Positions 16,961-25,390 of a stretch of DNA of 64,000 nucleotides are shown here, piece after piece. The stretch lies in NCBI GenBank assembly GCA_937926975.1, contig CALBCJ010000034.1, positions 10,560-74,559 on the forward strand, given 5' to 3'. This DNA comes from an uncultured Propionibacteriaceae bacterium (GTDB lineage Bacteria > Actinomycetota > Actinomycetes > Propionibacteriales > Propionibacteriaceae). Under the pieces are notes generated by a model. That model searched no databases and had not been told where the DNA came from. It saw only the letters and a program-made list of their open reading frames with translations. How positions within the stretch are numbered: position 1 is the first letter of the stretch; each line of letters begins with the position of its first letter. Both the position numbers and the translations under genes were made by a program.

Positions 16961-18121
16961 ATGAGCACCCTGGTGACCCGTACGTCGGTCCCGGTCCCGA
17001 AGGACGGGCACCTGTACGTGGACCCCCGGCGCGGCTGCGCCGAGGGGCTGATCCCGACCGAGATGCCCTCAAACCACGCCGTGAGCCTGGTGGAGCTGGG
17101 CGATGGCGACCTGCTGGCGGCCTGGTTCGCCGGAAGCGACGAGGGCAACCCCGACATCTGCATCTGGCAGTCGCGCTTCGACTCCGCCTCCGGGCGGTGG
17201 GGCCCGGCCCAGCAGGTCACCGACGACGACGACCGGGCCGAGCAGAACCCGGCCCTGTACCTGCTGCCGTCGGGAGAGCTGTGGCTGCTGTACCCCGCCC
17301 AGCTGGCCCGCAGGCCCGGGCGGGTGGAGACCTTCAACCTGCAGCACAGCGCCGAGATCCGCCGCAAGGTCTCCACCGACGGCGGCCGGACCTGGAGCGA
17401 GCACGAGGTGGTCTTCTCCCGGCCCGGCTCGTTCGCCCGGCAGCCGGTGCAGGTGCTGGCCAGCGGGCGCTGGCTGTACCCGAACTGGATCTGCTTCGAC
17501 GACGACACGAAGAACGGCTCGGACATCACCGTGATCCAGGTCTCCGACGACCAGGGGGCCAGCTGGCGCCCGGTCGAGGTGCCCGACAGCCAGGGCGCGG
17601 TGCACGCCAACGTGGTCGAGCTAGGCCCGGGGCACCTGGTGGCGCTCTACCGCAGCCGCCACGCGGACCGGGTCTACCGCTCCGAGTCCCACGACGACGG
17701 CGGCTCCTGGACTGCCCCGGAGCCGACGGTGCTGCCGAACAACAACTCCTCGATCAGCGCGGTCCGGCTGCCGTCGGGCCGCCTGGCGGTGGCGTACAAC
17801 GAGCAGTCGTTCAACGAGGTCGGCGGGCCGGTGTGGTGGCCGTTCGAGCGCAGCTCGGTCACGGTCGCGGTCTCCGACGACGGCGGGCACACCTGGCCGT
17901 GGCGGCGGGTGGTGGAGTTCGGCGACGGCTGCACCGGAGAGTCGAACCTGCGCAGCAACCACCGGTACGAGTACCCGGCGCTGCTGGTCGGCCGGGACGG
18001 CACCCTGCACTGTGCCTACTCGTACTTCTCGCGGGAGTGCATCAAGCACGTCGTCTTCACCGAGGACTGGGTCTACGGCACCGCGCAGGTCATCGACGGG
18101 GACTGCAAGCTGTGGAGCTGA
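16961..18121 (+). CDS. Sialidase-like Asp-box (BNR) protein, no signal peptide
   Basis: 386 aa, ATG behind aaggagag, 11 nt after the lyase gene. A six-bladed propeller is suggested by four Asp boxes: STDGGRTW, SDDQGASW, SHDDGGSW and SDDGGHTW. The family is BNR_2 (PF13088, sialidase superfamily). Arg residues that could bind a carboxylate are present, e.g. RRGCAEGLIPTEMPSNH and LYRSRH. There is no N-terminal hydrophobic signal or membrane anchor, so it probably acts in the cytoplasm on an imported acid-containing glycoside or lactone. True sialidase activity is not supported by context. Confidence 0.82.
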   Translation: MSTLVTRTSVPVPKDGHLYVDPRRGCAEGLIPTEMPSNHAVSLVELGDGDLLAAWFAGSDEGNPDICIWQSRFDSASGRWGPAQQVTDDDDRAEQNPALYLLPSGELWLLYPAQLARRPGRVETFNLQHSAEIRRKVSTDGGRTWSEHEVVFSRPGSFARQPVQVLASGRWLYPNWICFDDDTKNGSDITVIQVSDDQGASWRPVEVPDSQGAVHANVVELGPGHLVALYRSRHADRVYRSESHDDGGSWTAPEPTVLPNNNSSISAVRLPSGRLAVAYNEQSFNEVGGPVWWPFERSSVTVAVSDDGGHTWPWRRVVEFGDGCTGESNLRSNHRYEYPALLVGRDGTLHCAYSYFSRECIKHVVFTEDWVYGTAQVIDGDCKLWS

Positions 18122-18795
18122 GCGCCGTCGTCACCGGGACGAGCTCGGGGATCGGGCAGGCGGTCGCGCAGGCCCTGCTCGGCGCCGGCTGGCGGGTGAC
18201 TGGGCTGAGCCGGCGCCCAGGCCCCCTGGCCGCAGACGGGCTCGCCTGGCTGGAGTGTGACCTGGCGGACCCCGCTGCGCTGTCCGTGGCGACCGGCCGG
18301 CTCCGGGGCCGGCCCTGGGGGGCGCTGGTGCACGCGGCTGGCTTCCAGCGGGTGGGTCGGCTCGGCTCGCTCGACCACGCCGCCGGCGCCGCGATGTGGC
18401 AGGTGCACGTGGCCGCCGCCCAGCAGCTGGCCGACGCCCTGGTGGGTGACCTCAGCGACGGCGGCCGGATCGTCCTCGTCGGTAGCCGGACCGCAGTCGG
18501 GGTGGCCGGCAAGAGCCAGTACGCGGCGACTAAGGCCGCTCTCGTGGCCCTGGCCCGCTCCTGGGCGGCTGAGCTGGCCCCGCGTCAGGTCACGGTGAAC
18601 GTGGTGGCGCCCGGCCCGACCGAGACCGCGATGCTGTCCGACCCGGCCCGGGCCGCGGTCGCCCCGGTGACGCCGCCGCTCGGGCGGCGGGTCCGCGCCG
18701 ACGAGGTCGCCTCCCTGGTGGTGTACCTGCTCAGCCCCGCGGGCGCCATGATCACCGGCCAGACCCTCACCATCTGCGACGGCACCAGCCTCTGA
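18112..18795 (+). CDS. Short-chain dehydrogenase/reductase
   Basis: 227 aa. GTG at 18112 is chosen because it places the Rossmann motif TGTSSGIG at residues 8-15; it overlaps the preceding stop by 10 nt. Motifs seen: HAAG (family NAG), VGSRTAVGVAGKSQYAATK with catalytic Ser, Tyr and Lys, and VVAPGPTETAM. NAD(P)-dependent oxidation of a sugar acid or derivative in the same operon is likely. A strong palindrome follows at 18905-18946. Confidence 0.9.
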   Translation: MELSAVVTGTSSGIGQAVAQALLGAGWRVTGLSRRPGPLAADGLAWLECDLADPAALSVATGRLRGRPWGALVHAAGFQRVGRLGSLDHAAGAAMWQVHVAAAQQLADALVGDLSDGGRIVLVGSRTAVGVAGKSQYAATKAALVALARSWAAELAPRQVTVNVVAPGPTETAMLSDPARAAVAPVTPPLGRRVRADEVASLVVYLLSPAGAMITGQTLTICDGTSL

Positions 18796-18904
18796 CCTGG
18801 TGTGACCGGGATCCTCTGCAAGCCAGGGCCTGCTCATCCCGACAGGCAGCCTCTCGAGGCCTGCCCGAGGAGTGGGCCCGGCGACCGTCGTTGCCCGTTC
18901 CTGT

Positions 18905-18946
18905 GCCTGGGCCGGCTGGGGACGGTCCCGCTCAGCCGGCCCAGGC
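18905..18946. terminator. Strong hairpin between convergent genes
   Basis: Perfect 14-bp stem (GCCTGGGCCGGCTG / CAGCCGGCCCAGGC) with a 14-nt loop, located between the SDR gene (+) and the surface-protein gene (-). No U-tract, as usual in high-GC actinobacteria. Probably a bidirectional terminator. Confidence 0.7.
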
Positions 18947-18953
18947 GTCCTGG

Positions 18954-21005
18954 TCAGGGACGGTTCACCCGACGGGCGGCCACCACCATGCCGGCACCGG
19001 CCATCAGGGCCAGCAGCGCCAGCGCGGCCTGCCACCCAGCGACCGGCGAGCCAGTGTCAGCCAGGTCCGGAGCCGGGGCGGGCGGCTGGGGCTGGCTGGG
19101 GCCCTGGGTGGTCGTCGGCACCGGAGCCGGAGGCGCCGACGGCGCTGGCGGGACGGGCGCCGGCGGCACGGGCGGGGCAGCCGGGGTCACGGTCAGCTGG
19201 GCGCTGGAGTCGTTGTCGGTCGCGGTGGTGTCGGTATCCGTCCCCGGAGCCGGGACCGGGCCCAGCGGCACGCTCTCAGCCACGTCACCAGCAGCCGGCG
19301 ACACGTACGCGACATTCCGCAGCTCCCCGGTGGCACCCGCGTCCACGGTCGCCCTCACCGTGACCGGCTCACCATCAGCACCACCCGCCAGGGCCGCACC
19401 AGCCGTACACGTCACACCAGCACACGTATAGCCCGCACCAGTCATCGACACCAGAGTCAGCCCAGCCGGCAGCACCTCACTCACCGACCAGCCCGCCTGG
19501 GCGGGGGCGGGGCCGTCATTGCGCGGCACCAGCGTGAACTCCACCGTCTGGCCAGGGACGGCAACCGCCGGGCCGACGAGCTGCTTGTCCAGCCTCAGGT
19601 TCATCTGCGGGGCCGGCTGCCCGGTCGCCCAGAAGTCGTTGGTCGCGGTGACCGCCGCCGCGCCGCGGGCGGTGACCTGGGCCCGGTCCTGGTGCGACCC
19701 GGTCACGCCCGACAGGGTCGCGGTGCACTCGAAGACCTTGCCGGAGGGCAGTGGCCCGGCCCAGGTGGTGCCGCGCCCGCCGCCGTACGCGGTGAAGTCG
19801 CAGCTCAGCCCGGAGACGGTCCCCGTCCCGGAGACCAGCGAGTCGGTGACCGTGATGCCGGTCAGGGGGTTCTGCCCGGTGTTGCGGACCACGATCCGCA
19901 GCCCGGTGCTGGCCCCGGTGAGCTGGACCGCCTGGTCCTGGGTGTCGGCGGCGTGGCCGGCGGCGTCGCTCTTGCTGATGCTGATGCTGTCACCGACGCT
20001 CAGGCCACCGACCCAGTTCGACTCCAGCCGGCCGGAGACCTGCTGCGGCCCGCCGGCGGCGGGGACGTCCAGGGTGGCGGTGTTGGTGTACACGACGCCG
20101 CCGTCACCACCGGGGGTGGTGGCGGTCGCAAAGGCGGTGAACTCCAGAGACTGGTTGGCGGCCAGGGTGGACGAGCTCACCTCGACGCGCAGCCGGTCGG
20201 GGGTGCAGGTGAAGCCGGTGATCAGGGCCCGTACGGCCGGGTCGTCACGGCTGCTGACGGTGGTCCGTCGCCCGTTCGCGTACGTGGTCAGCCGCAGGTC
20301 GAAGCCGGCGACCTCCATCCGGGCGCAGGACCAGACCCAGTTCGCGCCCGCGGGCTCGTCCAGCACGACCCGGTCGCCGGGCTGAACCCGGGTGACCATC
20401 TGCCAGGTGAGGCAGATCTCGGGGTCGGTACGGCACTGGTCGCCGGACCGGGTGAACCAGCCGGTCTTGAACTCGCGGACCGGCATCTGGATGGCCGGGT
20501 CCTGAACTCGCAGGGTGCCGGCGCTGACCTGCTGGGTCCCGTTGACCGTGTACGTCAGGGGGTAGCTGCCGGCCGCAGTCCGCCCGGAGGTGGCGGTGAA
20601 CTGCGCTGTGGAGCAGCGGTTCTGGACGGCGCCGCCAGCGGCGGTGAAGGTGAACACCGCCACCGCCGGGCTGCCGGAGATCCGCACGTTGTACATGACG
20701 ACCCCGTCGGGGTTGCGGACCTGGAACTCGGGGGTTCACTTGCCCAGCATGGTCGGCAGGGCCACGGTGATGGTGTCGCCGGCGCTGGCCGAGTCGGGCG
20801 TGCAGAAGCTGATCGAGGTGACGATCGGCTCGTCCCAACCGGTGGTGACCTGGTGCTTGTCGACCGTCACGGTGAGGTTGGTGACCGGGATCGGCGCCGC
20901 CTCGGCCCGCGGCGCCATCAGCGGCGACGCCACGAGCGCCAGGCTGAGCAGCAGCCCCAGCAGCAGGCTCCGCCGCTGTCGGTCAACAGTCCCGGCTCTC
21001 ACCAC
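18954..21005 (-). pseudogene. LPXTG-like cell-wall-anchored DUF11-type surface protein interrupted by an in-frame TGA
   Basis: Reads as 683 residues except for a TGA at codon 90 (20736-20738). Before it: a signal peptide (SLLLGLLLSLALVASPLMA, cleavage near AEA-AP) and the start of the mature protein. After it, in the same frame: a long beta-rich region, two DUF11-like repeats (VRNTGQNPLTGITVTDSL; RNDGPAPAQAGWSVSEVL), a Pro-rich wall spacer, the sortase-like motif LADTG, a hydrophobic span and a basic tail. Both sides are clearly one protein. TGA for TGG (Trp) by one base change is the simplest cause. An adhesin-like role is inferred. Confidence 0.85.
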
Positions 21006-21158
21006 GTCAAGTCCTTCCGCACCGAGCGCTGCTGCCGAGGACCGGCCCAGCGCGGCCCGGCACCATGGGACCGGACCCAGTCCGCCTGGATACTAGCGGC
21101 TAAGACTAGGGATAACGCCGCCACCAGGCAACTTCGGCGAGCAAGGCCTCGGGTTCAC

Positions 21159-21170
21159 TGACATATGTCA
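21159..21170. promoter_or_regulatory. Perfect palindrome, unknown regulator
   Basis: TGACATATGTCA is a perfect 12-bp inverted repeat, conspicuous as an AT-containing island in very GC-rich DNA. The form resembles TetR/MarR-class operators. It lies 154 nt upstream of the surface-protein start and 190 nt upstream of the iron-binding lipoprotein, so it could serve either. Regulator unknown. Confidence 0.45.
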
Positions 21171-21309
21171 ATGACTGGCGGCCAAGACCGGCCCGGCTCT
21201 GACTGCAGGGCCTCCGGAGCCTGGCGCCGCACCCGGGAGCACGAGAGCCCGTACGGGCCAGGGCCCCGAGCGCGGTCTCACGAGCCGACCCACCGGGCAC
21301 AGCAGCTAC

Positions 21310-21323
21310 TAAGGCTTGCCTTA
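21310..21323. promoter_or_regulatory. DtxR/IdeR-like iron box
   Basis: TAAGGCTTGCCTTA is a near-perfect inverted repeat of TAAGGC/GCCTTA type, matching the core of actinobacterial iron boxes. It sits 36 nt before the start of a siderophore-binding lipoprotein. Repression by an iron-loaded DtxR/IdeR protein is the expected control. Confidence 0.7.
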
Positions 21324-21359
21324 CTATGCGGCCGAGGTTGTCGACGAACGGAGATCCGC

Positions 21360-22388
21360 GTGCTATCGAGAAGATCCTTCGCCGCTGCGCTGGGAGCAGC
21401 CGTCACGGCAGGTCTGAGCGCCTGCACCAGCAGCAGCGGCTCGCAGGCATCCCCCAGCGGCTCCCCGAGCTCCACCGACGGTTTCCCGGTCACCATCAAG
21501 CACGTCTACGGCGAGACCACGATCACGAAGCAGCCGGCTCGCGTCGCCACCCTGGCCTGGGCGAACCATGAGGTCCCTCTCGCGCTGGGCGTGGTTCCTG
21601 TCGGCTTCTCCAAGGCCACCTGGGGCGATGACGACCAGGACGGCATGCTGCCCTGGGTCAGGGCGAAGCTCGACGAGCTGGGCGGTACCCCGCCGGTTCT
21701 TTTCGACGAGACCGACGCGGTCCCCTTCGAGTCGGTCGCCGGCACGAAGCCCGACGTGATCCTGGCGTCGTACTCCGGCCTTTCCAAGGAGGACTACGAG
21801 AAGCTCAGCAAGATCGCTCCGGTCGTGGCGTACCCCACGACCGCGTGGGGCACCACGATGAAGCAGATGATCCAGATCAACGCCCAGGCGATCGGGAAGC
21901 AGGCTGAGGGTGAGGCCCTGATCACCCGGCTCGGCCAGCAGGTCGCCGCCGCCTTCGCCCAGCACCCGAGTCTCAAGGACAAGAAGATCGCCTGGACCGC
22001 CTTCAAGGCCGATGACCTGTCCAAGGTCACCATCTACACCGCCCACGACCCGCGGGCCTCGTTCCTGGTCGAGGCCGGCCTGAAGAACCCGCTGGTCGTT
22101 GAGGAGCAGACCAAGGCCACCCAGGCCTTCTTTGCCCAGGTCTCGTCCGAGCAGCCAGAGCTCTTCGACGACGTCGACGCCTTCCTCCTGTACGGCAGCG
22201 AGGACAACGCACCGCTGGTCGCCGCCATGAAGGCGCACCCGCTGGTCGGGCGGATCAAGGCTGTCGCGCAGGACCGGCTGGTCTTCCTGGGCAACGGCCC
22301 CCTGGCCGCTGGCGCCAACCCGTCGCCGCTGTCGATCCCGGCCACCATGGAGCAGTACTGCGCCAAGATCGCCCAGGGAGTCGCGTGA
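21360..22388 (+). CDS. Iron-siderophore ABC transporter substrate-binding lipoprotein
   Basis: 342 aa, GTG start behind ggagatc. The N-terminus has a twin-arginine-like SRRSF, a hydrophobic core and a lipobox LSAC with the lipidated Cys at residue 22, so it is an exported lipoprotein, possibly via Tat. It belongs to the FepB/FhuD (PBP2_TroA-like) class: IKHVYGETTITKQPARVATLAW, GTKPDVILASYSGLSKEDYEKL and IAPVVAYPTTAWG are typical. A two-permease plus ATPase operon follows and an iron box precedes it, so ferric-siderophore uptake is well supported; the siderophore is unknown. Confidence 0.93.
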   Translation: MLSRRSFAAALGAAVTAGLSACTSSSGSQASPSGSPSSTDGFPVTIKHVYGETTITKQPARVATLAWANHEVPLALGVVPVGFSKATWGDDDQDGMLPWVRAKLDELGGTPPVLFDETDAVPFESVAGTKPDVILASYSGLSKEDYEKLSKIAPVVAYPTTAWGTTMKQMIQINAQAIGKQAEGEALITRLGQQVAAAFAQHPSLKDKKIAWTAFKADDLSKVTIYTAHDPRASFLVEAGLKNPLVVEEQTKATQAFFAQVSSEQPELFDDVDAFLLYGSEDNAPLVAAMKAHPLVGRIKAVAQDRLVFLGNGPLAAGANPSPLSIPATMEQYCAKIAQGVA

Positions 22389-22416
22389 TCCTGGCCAGCC
22401 CTTGGCGTCACCGCTG

Positions 22417-23493
22417 ATGCACCCGCGGCTGTCTTCCGACCACCGGCCCGTCACCCCACCAGGCCGCCCGGCCCCACCAGAGCTGGCCAGGGTCCGTCGG
22501 GCGACCGGGCGACGGCTCGGGTGGCTGCTCGTCACTGCTGTCGCGCTCGGGGTGGTGATGGTGCTGTCGGTCCGGTTCGGTGTGCGTGACACCTCGCTCG
22601 CCGATGCGCTCGGCGCGCTGCGCGGGCTGTCGAGCACCACCGACCAGGCCGCCGCAGCAAACCGGATCCCGCGCACGGTCCTGGGGCTGCTGTGCGGGGC
22701 TGCCCTGGCCGTCGCCGGGGCAACCATGCAGGCGGTCACGCGCAACCCGCTCGCTGACCCCGGCATCTTCGGGGTGCTGTCCGGGGCGTCGCTGGCGGTG
22801 GCGATCGGCATGGTCTGGTTCGACCTGTCCCACCCGTACGCAACCCTGGGCGTGGCGGTGACCGGTTCGGCCACCGCGGCGGTCTTCGTCTACGCGGTCG
22901 GTTCGCTGGGCCGTGGCGGCGCCACCCCGCTCAGGCTCGCACTGGCCGGAGCAGCCACCTCCGCAGCCGCATCATCCCTGGTCAGTGCGATTATGCTGCC
23001 TCACCTGCGGCAGATGGACGAGTTCCGGTTCTGGCAGATCGGCGGCATCGGCGGCGGCAGCTGGGGGCAGATCAGCCTGGTCACTGCTCCCCTCCTGGCT
23101 GGCCTGCTGATCTGCCTGGCCATGGCTCGCGGGCTCAACTCCCTGGCGCTGGGGGACGACGTCGCCACCGGTCTGGGTGAGAACGTGCTGCGGACCCGGC
23201 TGATCGCCTCTCTCGGAGCCGTGGTCCTCTGCGGGACCGCAACTGCTGCCTGTGGCCCGATCGGGTTCATCGGGCTGGTGGTGCCGCACGTGGTCCGGCT
23301 GCTCGTCGGGACCGACCACCGCTGGCTGCTGCCCTTCTCGTCCCTGGTCGGGGCCGGGCTGCTCGTCGCCACCGACACCCTCGGCCGGGTGATCGCCCGT
23401 CCGGCCGAGGTCGAGGTCGGGATCATCACCCCCTTCGTGGGGGCACCGTTCTTCATCTGGATCGTGCGCCGGCAGAAGGTGCGTGAGCTGTGA
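22417..23493 (+). CDS. FecCD-family iron-siderophore ABC permease 1
   Basis: 358 aa from ATG 22417 (a TTG five codons upstream is the alternative). Nine to ten membrane segments. FecCD signatures: RIPRTVLGLLCGAALAVAGA and MQAVTRNPLADPGIFGV near the N-terminus, CGPIGFIGLVVPHVVR in the ATPase-coupling region, and LPFSSLVGAGLLVATDTLGR near the end. It overlaps the next permease by 4 nt (GTGA). Pairs with that permease to form the channel for the preceding lipoprotein. Confidence 0.95.
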   Translation: MHPRLSSDHRPVTPPGRPAPPELARVRRATGRRLGWLLVTAVALGVVMVLSVRFGVRDTSLADALGALRGLSSTTDQAAAANRIPRTVLGLLCGAALAVAGATMQAVTRNPLADPGIFGVLSGASLAVAIGMVWFDLSHPYATLGVAVTGSATAAVFVYAVGSLGRGGATPLRLALAGAATSAAASSLVSAIMLPHLRQMDEFRFWQIGGIGGGSWGQISLVTAPLLAGLLICLAMARGLNSLALGDDVATGLGENVLRTRLIASLGAVVLCGTATAACGPIGFIGLVVPHVVRLLVGTDHRWLLPFSSLVGAGLLVATDTLGRVIARPAEVEVGIITPFVGAPFFIWIVRRQKVREL

Positions 23494-24512
23494 GCGCCGT
23501 ACCAGTCACCCAGCTCCGGCTGGCCCGGCGCCGCCGGGTCCGCGGTCACCGGCTGACCACGGTGGGCCTCGTCGTCCTGGTGGCTGTCCTCTGGGTGACC
23601 TCGCTGATGGTCGGTGAGACCATGTACGGCCTGGGCGACGTGTGGCGGGTGGTGTGGGGCGAGACCGTCCCCGGGGCCAGCTTCACTGTCGGGGAGCTGC
23701 GGCTTCCCCGGGCCACGCTGGGGCTGCTGGCCGGGCTGGCGTACGGGGCCGCCGGAGTCACCTTTCAGACCCTGCTGCGCAACCAGCTGGCCTCGCCCGA
23801 CATCATCGGGATCTCCTCCGGGGCCAGCGCGGCCGGGGTGATCGGGATCGTGCTGCTGGGGCTCTCGGAGACCGTCGTCTCTGGCTTTGCCCTAGCGTCT
23901 GCGCTGCTGACAGCGATCGTGATCTACCTCCTGAGCTACCGGGGCGGCTTCGCTGGAACTCGGCTGATCCTGATCGGGATCGGGGTGTCGTCGATGCTGG
24001 GCTCGGTGGTGAGCTACGTGCTGTCGAAGGCCAACCAGTGGGACCTCGGCACCGCCACTCGGTGGCTGTCCGGGTCGCTGAACAGTGCCACCTGGCAGCG
24101 GGTAGCGCCGCTCGCCGTGGTGTGCGGGCTGATCCTGCCGGTGATGTGGTTCTGCTCAGCGCAGCTGGGAGCGCTCCGGTTCGGCGACGAGACCGCTGTC
24201 GGGCTAGGAGTGAGGGTCCGCTCGGTGCGGCTGTGGACGATCATCGCCGCGGTCACGCTCGTCGCCGTGGCAACCGCCTCCTGCGGACCGGTCGCCTTCG
24301 TCTCCTTCATGTCGGGCCCGGTCGCGGCTCGGCTGATCCGGACCGCACCGTCGCTGGTTCTTCCCTCGTCGCTGGTCGGCGCGGTGCTGGTCCTGGCCTC
24401 TGACCTGGCCGGGCAGTACCTGCTCGGCACCCGCTACCCCGTCGGGGTGATCACCGGTGCTCTGGGGGCCCCGTTCCTGGTCTACCTGCTGATCCGTACC
24501 AACCGCGGCTGA
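23490..24512 (+). CDS. FecCD-family iron-siderophore ABC permease 2
   Basis: 340 aa, GTG start overlapping the previous stop. Family motifs: LRLPRATLGLLAGLAYGAAG, QTLLRNQLASPDIIGISSGA and SCGPVAFVSFMSGPVAARLIR. The last of these replaces the usual VPHxxR with SGPVAARLIR but keeps the coupling-helix position. About nine spans. Followed 11 nt later by the ATPase gene, completing the operon. Confidence 0.95.
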   Translation: MSAVPVTQLRLARRRRVRGHRLTTVGLVVLVAVLWVTSLMVGETMYGLGDVWRVVWGETVPGASFTVGELRLPRATLGLLAGLAYGAAGVTFQTLLRNQLASPDIIGISSGASAAGVIGIVLLGLSETVVSGFALASALLTAIVIYLLSYRGGFAGTRLILIGIGVSSMLGSVVSYVLSKANQWDLGTATRWLSGSLNSATWQRVAPLAVVCGLILPVMWFCSAQLGALRFGDETAVGLGVRVRSVRLWTIIAAVTLVAVATASCGPVAFVSFMSGPVAARLIRTAPSLVLPSSLVGAVLVLASDLAGQYLLGTRYPVGVITGALGAPFLVYLLIRTNRG

Positions 24513-24523
24513 AGGATCCCACC

Positions 24524-25333
24524 ATGACCGACCAACACCGCCTGCAGGCGATCAGCCTCCAGCTGGGCTACGGGGAGCGAACCGTGGTCCAAGACCTGGA
24601 CCTTGACCTGGCATCAGGCCGGATCACCTCGATCGTGGGAGCCAACGGCTGCGGCAAGTCGACCCTGCTGCGGGCCCTGGCCCGGCTGCTGGTGCCGCAG
24701 GCCGGCCAGGTGGTCCTTGACGGCAAGTCCCTCCAGGAGCGGCCTACCAAGGAGATCGCCAGGGTGCTGGGGCTGCTGCCGCAGGCTCCGAGCGCGCCCG
24801 AGGGGATCGTGGTCGCCGACCTGGTCGGCCGCGGGCGCCACCCGCACCAGGGGGTGCTGGGTCGCTGGAGCCAGCGGGACTACGAGGTCGTGGCCGAGTC
24901 CCTCGCCGCCACCCGTACGTCGGAGCTGGCAGAGCGCCCGGTCGACGAGCTGTCCGGAGGTCAGCGGCAGCGGGTGTGGATCGCCATGGCCCTGGCCCAG
25001 GAGACGGACATCCTGCTGCTCGACGAGCCCACCACCTACCTTGATGTCGCCAACCAGCTCGAGATCCTGGACCTGGTGACTGACCTCAACCAGCGCCGCG
25101 GGACCACTGTGGTCATGGTGCTCCACGACCTGGGGATGGCAGCCCGCTACTCTCACCAGCTCGTCGCGCTCCGCGACGGCCAGATCACTGCCAGCGGCAC
25201 CCCGGAGCAGGTCGTGACCAGGGACAACGTCCGCGAGGTCTTTGGGATCGAGTCACACGTGGTCCCAGACCCGGTCTCCGGAGCCCCCCTGGTGATGCCG
25301 ATTGGGCGGCACCACTGCCTCTCCGGAGCCTGA
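24524..25333 (+). CDS. Iron-siderophore ABC transporter ATP-binding protein
   Basis: 269 aa, FepC/FhuC class. Walker A GANGCGKST, signature LSGGQRQR, Walker B ILLLDEPTTYLD (the TYLD ending is typical for siderophore ATPases), and H-loop VLHD. Energises the two preceding permeases. A hairpin follows the stop. Confidence 0.96.
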   Translation: MTDQHRLQAISLQLGYGERTVVQDLDLDLASGRITSIVGANGCGKSTLLRALARLLVPQAGQVVLDGKSLQERPTKEIARVLGLLPQAPSAPEGIVVADLVGRGRHPHQGVLGRWSQRDYEVVAESLAATRTSELAERPVDELSGGQRQRVWIAMALAQETDILLLDEPTTYLDVANQLEILDLVTDLNQRRGTTVVMVLHDLGMAARYSHQLVALRDGQITASGTPEQVVTRDNVREVFGIESHVVPDPVSGAPLVMPIGRHHCLSGA

Positions 25334-25343
25334 GAAGTCACCT

Positions 25344-25380
25344 CGGGGGCTGCCCGTGCCTGGCCACCGGCAGCCCTCGG
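25344..25380. terminator. Hairpin between convergent genes
   Basis: Stem CGGGGGCTGCC / GGCAGCCCTCG with one mismatch and a loop of about 14 nt, between the iron ATPase (+) and an aldo/keto reductase (-). Likely a bidirectional terminator. Confidence 0.6.
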
Positions 25381-25390
25381 CTGTGAGCCG

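Larger units (their letters stand above)
21006..21359. other. 354-nt divergent control region
   Basis: No gene seen. It lies between the surface-protein gene (-) and the iron-siderophore ABC operon (+). It holds a perfect 12-bp palindrome at 21159-21170 and a DtxR-like iron box at 21310-21323, listed separately. Confidence 0.6.

Noticed and set aside
16047..18121. Sialic acid (nan) catabolic operon
   Set aside because: NanA-family and sialidase-like genes are present, but NanK, NanE, NagA/NagB and a sialic-acid transporter are absent and the neighbours are DUF1537/PdxA2, so a sugar-acid pathway fits better.
20736..20738. TGA as selenocysteine or programmed read-through
   Set aside because: No selenoprotein-like domain, no visible recoding hairpin was identified, and a one-base change from the Trp codon is simpler.
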